This document shows positions 8,820-16,086 of a stretch of DNA of 42,891 nt, piece by piece. The translations under genes were made by a program, and so were the position numbers. The notes below the pieces were generated by a model. That model ran no database searches, was not told where the DNA came from, and saw nothing but the letters and a program-made list of their open reading frames with translations. Source of the stretch: DASZBX01 sp035943635 (lineage in GTDB: Bacteria; Actinomycetota; Actinomycetes; Streptomycetales; Catenulisporaceae); the NCBI GenBank assembly GCA_035943635.1, contig DASZBX010000122.1, positions 1 through 42,891 of the forward strand. Direction: 5' to 3'. Numbering within the stretch: the first letter of the stretch is position 1; every line of letters begins with the position of its first letter.

Positions 8820-9619
8820 CTGGGCAAGGAGCAGGAGACCGGCAGACCCTCGTCGTCCACCGCGACGCCGCGGTTCTGGCGCAGGCTGCTGCGGCGCGTC
8901 TGATCGTCAAGCTGATCGACGTGCAGAACACGCGCGAGCTGGCCCACGTGTCGCTGACCGGCGGCACCGTGGGCATCGGCACGCTGGCCGCGGTGGCCGC
9001 GCTGCCGGCGCGCGACGCGGTGGACTGGCAGCGCGTGCACCTGTGGTGGAGCGACGAGCGGTTCGTGCCTACCGGCGACGGCGAGCGCAACGACACCCAG
9101 GCCAAGGCCGCGCTGCTCGACCAGCTGGAGATCCCGGCCGGCAACGTGCACACGATGCCCGCCACCGACGGCCCGGACGGCCCGGACGCCCAGGCGGCGG
9201 CCGACCGGTACGCGGCCGCCTTGGCCGAGTACGCCGACCCGTCGGTGCCCGGCAGCGACGCGCCGTCGTTCGACCTGCTGCTGCTCGGCATGGGCCCGGA
9301 CGGCCACATCGCCTCGCTGTTCCCGGAACACCCCGGGACCCACGAGGACAAGCCCAGCGTGATCGCGGTGCACAACTCCCCCAAGCCGCCGCCGAACCGG
9401 CTGTCGATGACCTTCCGGGTGATCGAGTCCGCCCGCGAGATCTGGGTGGTCGCGGCCGGCGCGGAGAAGGCGGCCGCGGTCAAGATGGCCTTGTCGGGCG
9501 CGGGCCGCGTCCAGGTCCCGGCCGCCGGCGCGATCGGCCGGTACCGGACGCTGTGGCTGGTCGACCGGGCCGCGGCGGCGCAGCTGCCGCCGGGGCTGAA
9601 CCGGATCGCTTCGCCGTGA
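8816..9619 (+). CDS. pgl: 6-phosphogluconolactonase
   Basis: Hydrolyses 6-phosphoglucono-1,5-lactone, the product of Zwf, to 6-phosphogluconate. The 267-residue product shows the NagB/Pgl fold signatures: LTGGTVGIGTL near residue 45, WWSDERFVPTGDGERN near 80 and LLLGMGPDGHIASLFPEHP near 160. The predicted start is TTG at 8816, inside the opcA stop codon (TTGA), which suggests re-initiation rather than an independent ribosome binding site. Last gene of the tkt-tal-zwf-opcA-pgl operon; a strong hairpin follows 33 nt after the stop. Confidence 0.95.
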   Translation: MTGQGAGDRQTLVVHRDAAVLAQAAAARLIVKLIDVQNTRELAHVSLTGGTVGIGTLAAVAALPARDAVDWQRVHLWWSDERFVPTGDGERNDTQAKAALLDQLEIPAGNVHTMPATDGPDGPDAQAAADRYAAALAEYADPSVPGSDAPSFDLLLLGMGPDGHIASLFPEHPGTHEDKPSVIAVHNSPKPPPNRLSMTFRVIESAREIWVVAAGAEKAAAVKMALSGAGRVQVPAAGAIGRYRTLWLVDRAAAAQLPPGLNRIASP

Positions 9620-9651
9620 GGGTGCGGTCGAGGAGGTAGCGGGAACCGACC

Positions 9652-9685
9652 GGGGCCGCAGACCATGATCGTGGTCTGCGGCCCC
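9652..9685. terminator. Bidirectional hairpin terminator after pgl
   Basis: A perfect 14-bp inverted repeat (9652-9665 and 9672-9685) with a 6-nt loop lies between the convergent pgl and coiled-coil genes. It has no T tract on either side, common for actinobacterial terminators. It probably stops transcription from both directions. Confidence 0.85.
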
Positions 9686-9696
9686 TTGGGGTTCGG

Positions 9697-10269
9697 CTAG
9701 CGGGACTTCTTGGCGGAATCGCCCACGAGCTGGGTGAGCATCGCCAGGATCTGGACCTGGCCGCCCTTCAGTTCGGTGACGTCGGCCTTGAGCACGGCCA
9801 CGTCGGCCTTGAGCTCAGTGACGTCGCTCTTCAACACCGCCACGTCGCTCTTGAGCACCGCCACGTCGGCCTTGAGCTCGGTGACGTCGCCCTGCAGCGT
9901 TGCGATGTCCTGCCGGACCTCGGTCATCTCGTGGTGAAGGCTGGGCAGGCCCACCTTCACCATGGACATGTCGAGCCGCATATGGCTGAGCGGCTCCTGC
10001 ATCCCGTCGACGCTCACCGTCAGCTTGTCGTGGCTCTCCTCGAGCCGCTTCAACGTTCCGCGCATCTCGGTGTAGCCAGCGGACACACCGTCCATCCGCT
10101 GTCCGAGCCTCAAAGCGTCGTAGCTCGTCGCCATGCTGGACCTGATGAACTGCGTGTCGCCGCGCGTGTCGGCGAGCACCGCTGCCAATGAATCCACCCG
10201 GGACTCCTGACCGACCTCCAGCCTGGTCACCCGGACTTTGAGATCCTCGAATTCTTCGACTGTCGTCAT
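9697..10269 (-). CDS. Heptad-repeat coiled-coil protein of unknown function
   Basis: I do not recognise a named family. The 190-residue product (start ATG at 10269, behind a GGAGAG box 7 nt away) is almost entirely helical. Residues 9-110 contain irregular coiled-coil segments. Residues about 122-168 are near-perfect seven-residue repeats of the form D-V-(T/A)-(E/V)-L-K-(A/S), encoded by six 21-bp DNA repeats at 9776-9901. The regular Val and Leu spacing predicts a stable oligomeric coiled coil. No signal peptide or membrane helix is visible, so it should be cytoplasmic. It is divergent from the DUF1003 gene with 216 nt between them. A longer in-frame start at 10353 has no ribosome binding site. 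Confidence 0.8.
   Translation of the reverse strand: MTTVEEFEDLKVRVTRLEVGQESRVDSLAAVLADTRGDTQFIRSSMATSYDALRLGQRMDGVSAGYTEMRGTLKRLEESHDKLTVSVDGMQEPLSHMRLDMSMVKVGLPSLHHEMTEVRQDIATLQGDVTELKADVAVLKSDVAVLKSDVTELKADVAVLKADVTELKGGQVQILAMLTQLVGDSAKKSR
9776..9901 (-). repeat. Six 21-bp tandem repeats encoding heptads
   Basis: Six consecutive 21-bp units share the plus-strand core acgtcg(gcc/ctc)tt with variable ends; the last unit is the most diverged. Each encodes one heptad of the coiled coil. Repeat number could vary by slippage or unequal recombination without breaking the frame. Confidence 0.9.
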
Positions 10270-10485
10270 TATTCTACTCTCCACGTTGTTCCCAGCGGCC
10301 TGCCCCCGGTGGTCAAGTGCATCGGCCGCAGTGAAAATCGTAGAAGCGCACAAACATGTACAACGTTGCCATCAGACCTCGATCACCAGTACGAGGGAAT
10401 TCTGAGTGAACGTCTGACAACTGTCCGTGCTTGGGTGTATGTCCGCTGGGAGTCCGCCGCCGCGGGCGGCGGGTCCCGTGCCACA
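10270..10485. promoter_or_regulatory. Divergent coiled-coil/DUF1003 intergenic region
   Basis: This 216-nt region is AT-richer than its surroundings at 10320-10400 and should hold both promoters. It contains the 8-bp palindrome CAACGTTG near 10362. A GC hairpin (two 7-bp arms, ccgccgc and gcggcgg) lies about 15 nt before the DUF1003 start and could cover its initiation site. No promoter hexamers are assigned with confidence. Confidence 0.45.
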
Positions 10486-11028
10486 ATGCCGCCCGTGAAC
10501 CCAACAGACGAGAAGACCGGCAGACGGATAACGGCGACCGCGGGCACTGCGGCCAGGCGGATCACCGGAGGGTGGCGGCATCCGGGCGTGCGCAGCAGCG
10601 AGCAGCTCACCCGGGGCGAGCGGGCCGCGGACAAGATGCGCAACGGGATGGGTTCGTGGGGGTTCGTCTTCGGCGCGCTCGTGTTCCTCGGGCTGTGGAT
10701 GGCCGTCAACGCGACCATCTCGCTCAGCGGGCACAAGGCCTTCGATGGTTACCCGTTCATCCTGCTCAACCTGGTCTTGTCCTGCGTCGCCGCGCTCCAG
10801 GGGGCGATCCTGCTGATCGCGGCCAAGCGCAGCGACCAGGTCTCCAGCGAGCTCGCACAGCACGACTACGAGGCCGACGTCGCCTCGCACGAACTACTCA
10901 AAAGCCTGAATATGAACTTCACAGCGCTCGCGGTGGAGCACGCGGCGATGAACACCCAGCAGTGCGAGATGCAGGTGGAACTGTCACGGGTTCTCGCCCT
11001 GCTGACCGAGGCGGGCAAGGCGGCCTGA
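10486..11028 (+). CDS. DUF1003 family membrane protein
   Basis: A DUF1003-family protein of unknown function. The 180-residue product from ATG 10486 has a basic N-terminal region, then two membrane helices at about residues 58-80 and 90-113. The second carries the family hallmark FDGYPFILLNLVLSCVAALQGAILL. A C-terminal cytoplasmic helix with HDYEADVASHELL follows, ending in a coiled-coil-like tail. There is no good ribosome binding site before ATG 10486; GTG 10495 is an alternative. The gene is divergent from the coiled-coil gene; both products have helical cytoplasmic segments, but an interaction is only speculation. Confidence 0.88.
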   Translation: MPPVNPTDEKTGRRITATAGTAARRITGGWRHPGVRSSEQLTRGERAADKMRNGMGSWGFVFGALVFLGLWMAVNATISLSGHKAFDGYPFILLNLVLSCVAALQGAILLIAAKRSDQVSSELAQHDYEADVASHELLKSLNMNFTALAVEHAAMNTQQCEMQVELSRVLALLTEAGKAA

Positions 11029-11251
11029 TTTTCTGGCGCCGTAACGGCGTCGCGAGGCGTCGCGGAGACATTGCGGAGACGTCGCGCAGACGCCGGAAAT
11101 CGCGGCGCCGGGACGCCGAAACATCAGACAACTACGCCGGGGCGTCGCTACGTCGGCGACGCCTGTCGGACCCCGGTGACGGCACACCTCGCCCTCCCCG
11201 TGGATCCAGCCGCGGAGACCGGCCGTCGGTCGATCAAGTTCGTGGGCTGAT
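11029..11251. other. Convergent intergenic region with GC-rich repeats
   Basis: Between the DUF1003 gene and the convergent Pro-rich gene there are iterated cgtcgcg/gcggagac units (about 11050-11095), followed by a perfect hairpin of two 8-bp arms (11141-11148 and 11156-11163, 7-nt loop). The hairpin is a plausible bidirectional terminator. No gene is seen. Confidence 0.5.
11141..11163. terminator. Candidate hairpin terminator
   Basis: GGCGTCGC at 11141-11148 pairs with GCGACGCC at 11156-11163 across a 7-nt loop, in the gap between two convergent genes. There is no T tract, so the terminator call rests on position and stem strength. Confidence 0.5.
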
Positions 11252-13192
11252 TCAGAACACGGGACCGGGGCCCTGCTCCTGCGGCAGGTCGTCGGCCGGG
11301 AAGACCGGGCCGGGAGCGGGTTTCGGCTGCGGCGGTCGGGCCGGTGGCGGTGGGGTCGGCGGCATCGGGGCCGGAGGTGGCTGCGGCCCAGGGGGCGGCG
11401 GCGTCCGCGGCGGAGTCGGCGACGGAGGCCGAGGCAGAGGCGAAGCTGATGGCGCGTCGAAGCGGACGATCGGCGGTGTGGGCGGCCGAACCGGCGGCTC
11501 GACCGGCGGTTTCACCGACTGCGGCGGTCGGGCGGCCGAGTTCGACGGGGGCGCGGCCGGCGGTTTCGGCGGCTGCCGGACCGGGGTTTTGCCGGAGGGC
11601 TTGGCCGGCGACTCGGCCGGGGTTCGGCCGGACGGTTTCCCGGAAACCTTCGGCGTCTGCTTCGCCGAGGACTTCGCCGCCGGAGGTCCGGGCGGCGCCG
11701 GGGGTGTCGGCGGAGCCTTCGGGCGAAGGTCGAAGTTGCGCTCGGGGGCGGGATGGCGCCGAATCTCGTTCGTGTCCGGGCCGGAATCAGGTTTGCGGGT
11801 GGCCGGGCCCGAGCCGGACAGTTTCGGGATCTCCATCGTGGCGTCGGTGGCGCCGGGGATCGCATAGGTGGCCGCGTTCGGTGGTGGAGGCTGGTCCGGG
11901 TCGGACGGCGAACGCAGCCACGCGGCGTACCGCGGCGGATTCTGGAAGGGCGGACGGTTCTGGGTGGTCGGCAGTTGCGGTTCGCCGAGCGTGGGCGGCT
12001 CGATGTCCGGGAGTTCCACGGCCCGGAACTTGCGCAGGCCGGGGATCGGCGGCCCGGGCAGGGCGGAGCCGGAACCGATGCCGCCGGTTGGGTGCGGTCC
12101 GGGCGACGGGAGGCTGGGGGTCGAAGCACCGGCCGGGCGCGGTCGGCGAGCGTTCGGGGCGCTGCCGGGACCGGCGGAGGGCGACGTCGGGGCGGAAGCA
12201 GAAGAGTCGCCGACGTCGGCCGACTTGGCAGGGGTCGGCTTGGCGAGACCGGCCGGACCACCCGCGCGGTCAATCCGGAAACCGGGCGCGGCGACCTCGT
12301 GACCTGTGGGATCCGACCCGCGCAGCCGGCGCAGATGGGCGGTGTCAGGACTGGAATCGGAGTCGGAGCCGGGCCGGGCTCCGGAATTCAGGCCTGAAAC
12401 AGAGAGAGATGCCGCAGTAGAGCCCGAACGGGCGCCGGGGCCGGGGCGAACACCTGATCCACCGTCACGATCGCCCCCACCCCGCACCGGCAACGCCTCA
12501 GCCCCCAACGCCGACCGCCTCGCCGACCGCTCCCTCCCAGCCCCCGCACCACCAAAACCGCCACCCCCGCCTCTCCCCCCACCCACGTCATACTCATCGT
12601 CGTCCTCATCCTCAGGCCGCCGCCGAGACCTGAGCAACCAGCCGAACCCCCCACCCACAGCAACCGTCACCCCGGCCACCAGCCCCCACACCAACAGCGG
12701 CGCCCCGCCCGGCCCCCCGCCCGCCCCCGGTTCAGCCGTCGGCACCTCCTCATCCCTCGCAGCGGTCGGCAGCGCCGTCGACACCCCACCCAAAGCAGGA
12801 TCCGCACCAGCCGACCCGGTATCCGTCGCCGTCGCCTGATCCCCACCCCCGACGCTCGCGCTCACCGTCACAGCCTGCGTCTGCGCCACGTGCGCCGACG
12901 TATGCACTGCCGTCGGCCGGTTCGCCGCCCCGGTCGGCGTCGCGGACGGCGGCCGGGTCGGCGCGGTGGTGGTCGGCGGGGGCGCGGTGGTGCTGGGCGG
13001 GGCGGTCGTCGGCGGCTGGGTGGTCGCGGTCGACGCGTGGTCGGTCGGCCTGGTCGCGGCGCCCGCGGCCGGCTGGTCGACCGGTTCGGCGGTGGCGCCG
13101 GCGACCGGGCCGGCCAGAAGTATCGCCGTGCCCAGTGCGGCCCCCGCCACCGCCCCGGCGGCCCGCAGCCGCCGCGCATCCCGGTCCGTCAT
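11252..13192 (-). CDS. Pro-rich single-pass membrane protein, unknown function
   Basis: A 646-residue protein I cannot assign to a family. It starts at ATG 13192, behind a strong AGGAGG box. Residues 1-35 look like a signal peptide or anchor (basic start, then AVAGAALGTAILLAGPVAGATA). Residues 40-100 are Thr/Pro-rich, a likely extracellular stalk and possible O-glycosylation target. A membrane helix at about 165-188 is followed by RSRRR and an Asp/Glu patch (PEDEDDDEYD). The remaining 440 residues are predicted to be cytoplasmic and disordered, Gly/Ser/Pro-rich, ending in about 100 residues of dense polyproline (PPTPP, TPPPP). No catalytic domain is seen. Possibly a scaffold; function unknown. 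Confidence 0.78.
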   Translation of the reverse strand: MTDRDARRLRAAGAVAGAALGTAILLAGPVAGATAEPVDQPAAGAATRPTDHASTATTQPPTTAPPSTTAPPPTTTAPTRPPSATPTGAANRPTAVHTSAHVAQTQAVTVSASVGGGDQATATDTGSAGADPALGGVSTALPTAARDEEVPTAEPGAGGGPGGAPLLVWGLVAGVTVAVGGGFGWLLRSRRRPEDEDDDEYDVGGGRGGGGGFGGAGAGRERSARRSALGAEALPVRGGGDRDGGSGVRPGPGARSGSTAASLSVSGLNSGARPGSDSDSSPDTAHLRRLRGSDPTGHEVAAPGFRIDRAGGPAGLAKPTPAKSADVGDSSASAPTSPSAGPGSAPNARRPRPAGASTPSLPSPGPHPTGGIGSGSALPGPPIPGLRKFRAVELPDIEPPTLGEPQLPTTQNRPPFQNPPRYAAWLRSPSDPDQPPPPNAATYAIPGATDATMEIPKLSGSGPATRKPDSGPDTNEIRRHPAPERNFDLRPKAPPTPPAPPGPPAAKSSAKQTPKVSGKPSGRTPAESPAKPSGKTPVRQPPKPPAAPPSNSAARPPQSVKPPVEPPVRPPTPPIVRFDAPSASPLPRPPSPTPPRTPPPPGPQPPPAPMPPTPPPPARPPQPKPAPGPVFPADDLPQEQGPGPVF

Positions 13193-13547
13193 CCACCCAC
13201 CCTCCTAGGCAGCGGCCGGCAACGCCCCGGCGAACGAGGCACCTGCCCGCGCTGATATGCCTTGAACCCACCACGCTACCTTCGCCCGAGCCCACTGCCC
13301 ATGGCACAGCATGGCAGCACTCGGACAACAGTGGTCGGATACCGCAGCACAGACGACCCACGCGTGACACCCGGCACCATGAGAACTCTGACCACGCTGG
13401 TCACCGGCATGTCGGCCCCCCGCCCCGGGATCGGGCGGCTCCACCATGCCCGCGCGCCGACCGTGCGCCGGGCCGCGCCCGGCGCAGAAGCCGAGTTCTG
13501 CGATGCCTTGGGCGACGCTGCCCGGAGTCAGGGAACTATATCGGATC
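13193..13547. promoter_or_regulatory. Region upstream of the Pro-rich membrane protein gene
   Basis: 355 nt without a credible gene. It holds the AGGAGG ribosome binding site for the leftward membrane-protein gene at about 13200-13207, and a minus-strand TAGCGT (13273-13278) that fits the actinobacterial TAnnnT -10 pattern about 80 nt upstream of its start. The end of the DUF2332 gene lies at 13548. Nothing else is recognised. Confidence 0.4.
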
Positions 13548-14813
13548 TCAGACCTGGAATGGGGTCCAGTCGAGGCTGATTCCGTGCATGCCCGCCGAGC
13601 CGAGCCTGAACAGCCGCTCCTGGCCGCCGAGGTACACCGCCGCGCCGAGCACCTCGTGCATGATCCCGCCGGTGGACGCCTCGACCGGGTCCGGCTTCCC
13701 GGTGAACAGGCCGAAGCCGATCCGGTGCGCCTCCTTGACCACGAACACCAGGTCGCGGCGGGCGCCGAGCTCGCGGACCAGCCGCACGAACGCGGTCCGC
13801 CCGTCCGGGGTCCAGTGCGGCAGGCTGTTGGAGACGACCACGCACGGGATCGCGTTCGGGGCCACGCCGTCGACCGCGTCCGGCAGGATCCGCAGCGCGT
13901 CGCCCCTGCGCAGCCGGACCGGGCGGCGGGCCGCGTGGGCCAGCGCCGCCTCCAGCCGCTCGCGCCGGGCCGTGTGCTCCGGCCACATCAGGGCCCGCAG
14001 CCAGGCCCGGTCCTGCGGGTCGGCCGGGTCCAGCGGGTTCAGGTCCAGGCCCACCCGGGAGGCCACCGGCAGGTCGCCGGTCACGAACGGGCGCAGGCTC
14101 TTCGGGGTGGCCCGGCCGAGCACCCGGCAGTCCAGCCGGGGCACGCCATCGGCCGAACCGCTGCCGCCGGGCAGCCGCTCGCCGTCGTCGAACTCGTAGG
14201 AGTACGCGTACCGGTCCGCGTGCAACAGCAGGCCGGCGCTCGTGCCCACCTCGATCAGGGCCAGCGGGCGGCGCGTGCACGCCCGGGCCCAGCCCAGCGC
14301 CGGGAGGATCTGGGCCGAGCGCAGCACCTCGTTGGTCTGGGTCTCCCGGGTCGCGAGCAGCTGCTCGATCCGGTCCCGGTGGGCGAGCAGGAAGTCCTCG
14401 AACACGCCCGGCAGGTCGGCGTCCGGCGCCCGGTCGCCGCCGACCGAGCGGTAGTACGCGCCCAACGGCTCGTCCGGGTGGTCGAACAGGACCCGCTGGA
14501 CCGAGGCGAAGAAGAGGTTGGGGATGCGCTGGCGCTCGGGGGCGGCGGCCATCATCGCGAGGATCAGGCCGTCCTGGTCGATGTCCCGGGCGGCGTGCGC
14601 GGTCAGGGCCGCGTAGAGCGGCGAGGAGGCGGCCACCTCGCGGTCCAGGAAGATCTGGAACCGGCGGGAGGTCTGCTCGTCGGCCGCGGAACCGGCCGGT
14701 CCGGGCCCCGCGGCCTCGGCGGACGCCCCCGGCCCGGTCTGCGCCGCGGGCCCGTCCGGGTCCGGCCGGGTGGAGGGCGGCTGGGCGGAAGGGGTGCTGG
14801 GCAGAGCGGTCAT
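13548..14813 (-). CDS. DUF2332 family protein
   Basis: A 421-residue DUF2332 protein of unknown function, soluble, widespread in actinobacteria. The first 65 residues are Pro/Ala/Gly-rich and probably disordered. The conserved part begins with SRRFQIFLDREVAASSPLYAAL and includes VQRVLFDHPDEPLGAYY, LIEVGTSAGLLLHADRYAY, LDLNPLDPADPQDRAWLRALMWPEH and the C-terminal HGISLDWTPF. The EVGTSAGLLL and VVVSNSLPHWTP segments resemble a nucleotide-binding, methyltransferase-like layout, but that is only suggestive. ATG 14813 is preferred, with GGGAC 5 nt upstream; a longer frame to 14915 lacks support. Confidence 0.88.
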   Translation of the reverse strand: MTALPSTPSAQPPSTRPDPDGPAAQTGPGASAEAAGPGPAGSAADEQTSRRFQIFLDREVAASSPLYAALTAHAARDIDQDGLILAMMAAAPERQRIPNLFFASVQRVLFDHPDEPLGAYYRSVGGDRAPDADLPGVFEDFLLAHRDRIEQLLATRETQTNEVLRSAQILPALGWARACTRRPLALIEVGTSAGLLLHADRYAYSYEFDDGERLPGGSGSADGVPRLDCRVLGRATPKSLRPFVTGDLPVASRVGLDLNPLDPADPQDRAWLRALMWPEHTARRERLEAALAHAARRPVRLRRGDALRILPDAVDGVAPNAIPCVVVSNSLPHWTPDGRTAFVRLVRELGARRDLVFVVKEAHRIGFGLFTGKPDPVEASTGGIMHEVLGAAVYLGGQERLFRLGSAGMHGISLDWTPFQV

Positions 14814-14919
14814 GTCCCGATGGTAGTTTCGCCGCGCCGCCGAGCGCCAACCCGGGCGGTGCGCGCAGGCGTCCGGGTCGGGTTCAGGCCGGGTTCCACC
14901 GGCGTCGGGCCGCACTCGC

Positions 14920-14945
14920 GCCCGGCGCCGGACCGGCCGCCGGGC
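14920..14945 (-). terminator. Hairpin immediately after rbpA
   Basis: GCCCGGCG (14920-14927) pairs with CGCCGGGC (14938-14945) with a GC-rich loop. It directly abuts the rbpA stop codon (14946-14948), so it is the likely rbpA terminator. Confidence 0.6.
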
Positions 14946-15284
14946 TCAGGCGAAGTCGCCGCGCAGCCGGGCCAGGGCCTCGGCCAGGATGGCCTCGCCG
15001 TCCTCGTGGCTGCGGCGCTCGCGCACGTACGCAAGGTGGGTCTTGTACGGCTCGGTCCGCGGCGGCGCGGGCGGGTTGTCCTTGTCGGTCCCGGCCGGGA
15101 AGCCGCAGCGCGGGCAGTCCCAGTTCTCCGGCACCTGCGCCTCCGAGGCGAAGCTGGGCTTGGTCTCGTGCCCGTTGCAGCAGTAGAAGCTGATCCAGAC
15201 CCGCGGGGCGGTCTCGCCGCGCTCGGCCTCGCCCATCGGGCCCGCACCTACCCGGCTGCCGCGAATAGCGTTTCCACTTGCCAC
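14946..15284 (-). CDS. rbpA: RNA polymerase-binding protein RbpA
   Basis: Actinobacterial transcription factor that binds RNA polymerase and the principal sigma factor and stabilises the open promoter complex. The 112-residue product has the zinc-binding core RVWISFYCCNGHETKPSF...WDCPRCG with Cys35, His39, Cys57 and Cys60 in the expected pattern, a basic linker, and the C-terminal sigma-interaction helix (RSHEDGEAILAEALARLRG). Start is GTG at 15284, 8 nt after AGGAG; the in-frame extension upstream to 15662 has no such signal. It lies downstream of secG on the same strand, but 465 nt apart with a terminator between them, so it has its own promoter. Confidence 0.95.
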   Translation of the reverse strand: MASGNAIRGSRVGAGPMGEAERGETAPRVWISFYCCNGHETKPSFASEAQVPENWDCPRCGFPAGTDKDNPPAPPRTEPYKTHLAYVRERRSHEDGEAILAEALARLRGDFA

Positions 15285-15368
15285 TGTTCCGTCTCCTGAA
15301 CTGCTCAGTCTGTTTGAGTACCCTGCTGTGCCCCCGGCAGGCGCGCACAGCCGCGCGACCACAGCCGT

Positions 15369-15408
15369 GCACCAGTGTACGAGGCTGCGCCAAGCACCAG
15401 TGTACGAG
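15369..15408. repeat. Two 15-bp direct repeats upstream of rbpA
   Basis: GCACCAGTGTACGAG occurs exactly at 15369-15383 and 15394-15408, a 25-bp period. The first copy extends to an imperfect palindrome GTGCAC-CA-GTGTAC. They lie 85-125 nt upstream of the rbpA start and could be protein-binding sites. Confidence 0.85.
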
Positions 15409-15676
15409 CGCAAGCACGGACGTGTGGCGAGTTGGCGACGGTTCCCGCTGTTTTCCCGGCATTTATGGCGATCGGCCGCCCGGAACCGGCCGGTCCGCCA
15501 GCCCTGCGACCCGGTCTCACTACCCCGCGCGAGCAGCCCGTATCGCTGAGTGCGGACATCGCGCGGGCGGCGGCCCCCGCCGCCGCCCGTCCGGGGACGT
15601 ATCCACGCGCCCGTACTCGCCTCCGCGCTCTTACTCACACCCGTATCCGCACTCATACACACCCGTGGAAGCCCGA

Positions 15677-15706
15677 GGGCCCGCGCCGGAATCCCGGCGC
15701 GGGCCC
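15677..15706 (-). terminator. Strong hairpin terminator after secG
   Basis: A perfect 13-bp GC stem (15677-15689 with 15694-15706) and 4-nt loop lies 44 nt past the secG stop codon. It should end the gap-pgk-tpiA-secG transcript. Confidence 0.85.
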
Positions 15707-15749
15707 ACGGGGCCGCTGTGGCCGGCGCGCGCGGGCGCCGGCCGGGCGG

Positions 15750-15980
15750 TCATGGCTTGTAAGCGAGCCCGATGCCCACGACCGAGGCCACCCAGAGCAG
15801 GGCGAGCACGATGGTGATGCGGTCGAGGTTCTTCTCCACCACGGACGAGCCGCCGTGCTGCGAGGTGAAGCCACCGCCGAACATGTCGGACAGACCGCCG
15901 CCCTTGCCCTTGTGCAGCAGCACGAACACGATCAACAGCAGGCTGGTGAGGCCCAGGATCACCTCAAATGTGACGACCAC
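15750..15980 (-). CDS. secG: Preprotein translocase subunit SecG
   Basis: Small membrane subunit of the SecYEG protein-export channel. The 76-residue product has two membrane helices: residues 5-22 (FEVILGLTSLLLIVFVLL) and about 55-72 (ITIVLALLWVASVVGIGL). Between them is the family segment HKGKGGGLSDMFGGG. The start is GTG at 15980. It lies 106 nt downstream of tpiA, the usual actinobacterial position after the glycolytic genes, and is followed by a strong terminator. Confidence 0.96.
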   Translation of the reverse strand: MVVTFEVILGLTSLLLIVFVLLHKGKGGGLSDMFGGGFTSQHGGSSVVEKNLDRITIVLALLWVASVVGIGLAYKP

Positions 15981-16086
15981 GGACGGATCTTCTCTCTCGT
16001 GCGGACTACTGGCCTGTCCAGACTACCCGGACAAACCGTCAACAGGCCAGGGGTTCCCGGCCCGGATGGACTCGGTCGGGCACCGG

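Larger units (their letters stand above)
15285..15749. promoter_or_regulatory. rbpA upstream region with direct repeats
   Basis: 465 nt without a gene. It holds the secG terminator hairpin (15677-15706), and a candidate leftward SigR-like promoter: GGGAAC (minus strand, 15441-15446), 19 nt, then GTCC starting at 15421, one base off the usual GTT. Two copies of GCACCAGTGTACGAG lie between that promoter and the gene. rbpA is a known SigR target in Streptomyces coelicolor, which makes the promoter plausible but unproven here. Confidence 0.45.

Noticed and set aside
9776..9901. CRISPR-like repeat array
   Set aside because: Units are contiguous, in frame and encode heptads; there are no unique spacers.
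10309..10485. N-terminal extension of the DUF1003 protein
   Set aside because: The upstream frame lacks conserved features and a ribosome binding site, and would overlap the divergent promoter region.
15285..15662. Longer N-terminus for RbpA
   Set aside because: The upstream part is non-coding in character and contains the direct repeats; GTG 15284 has a proper AGGAG box and gives the normal RbpA length.
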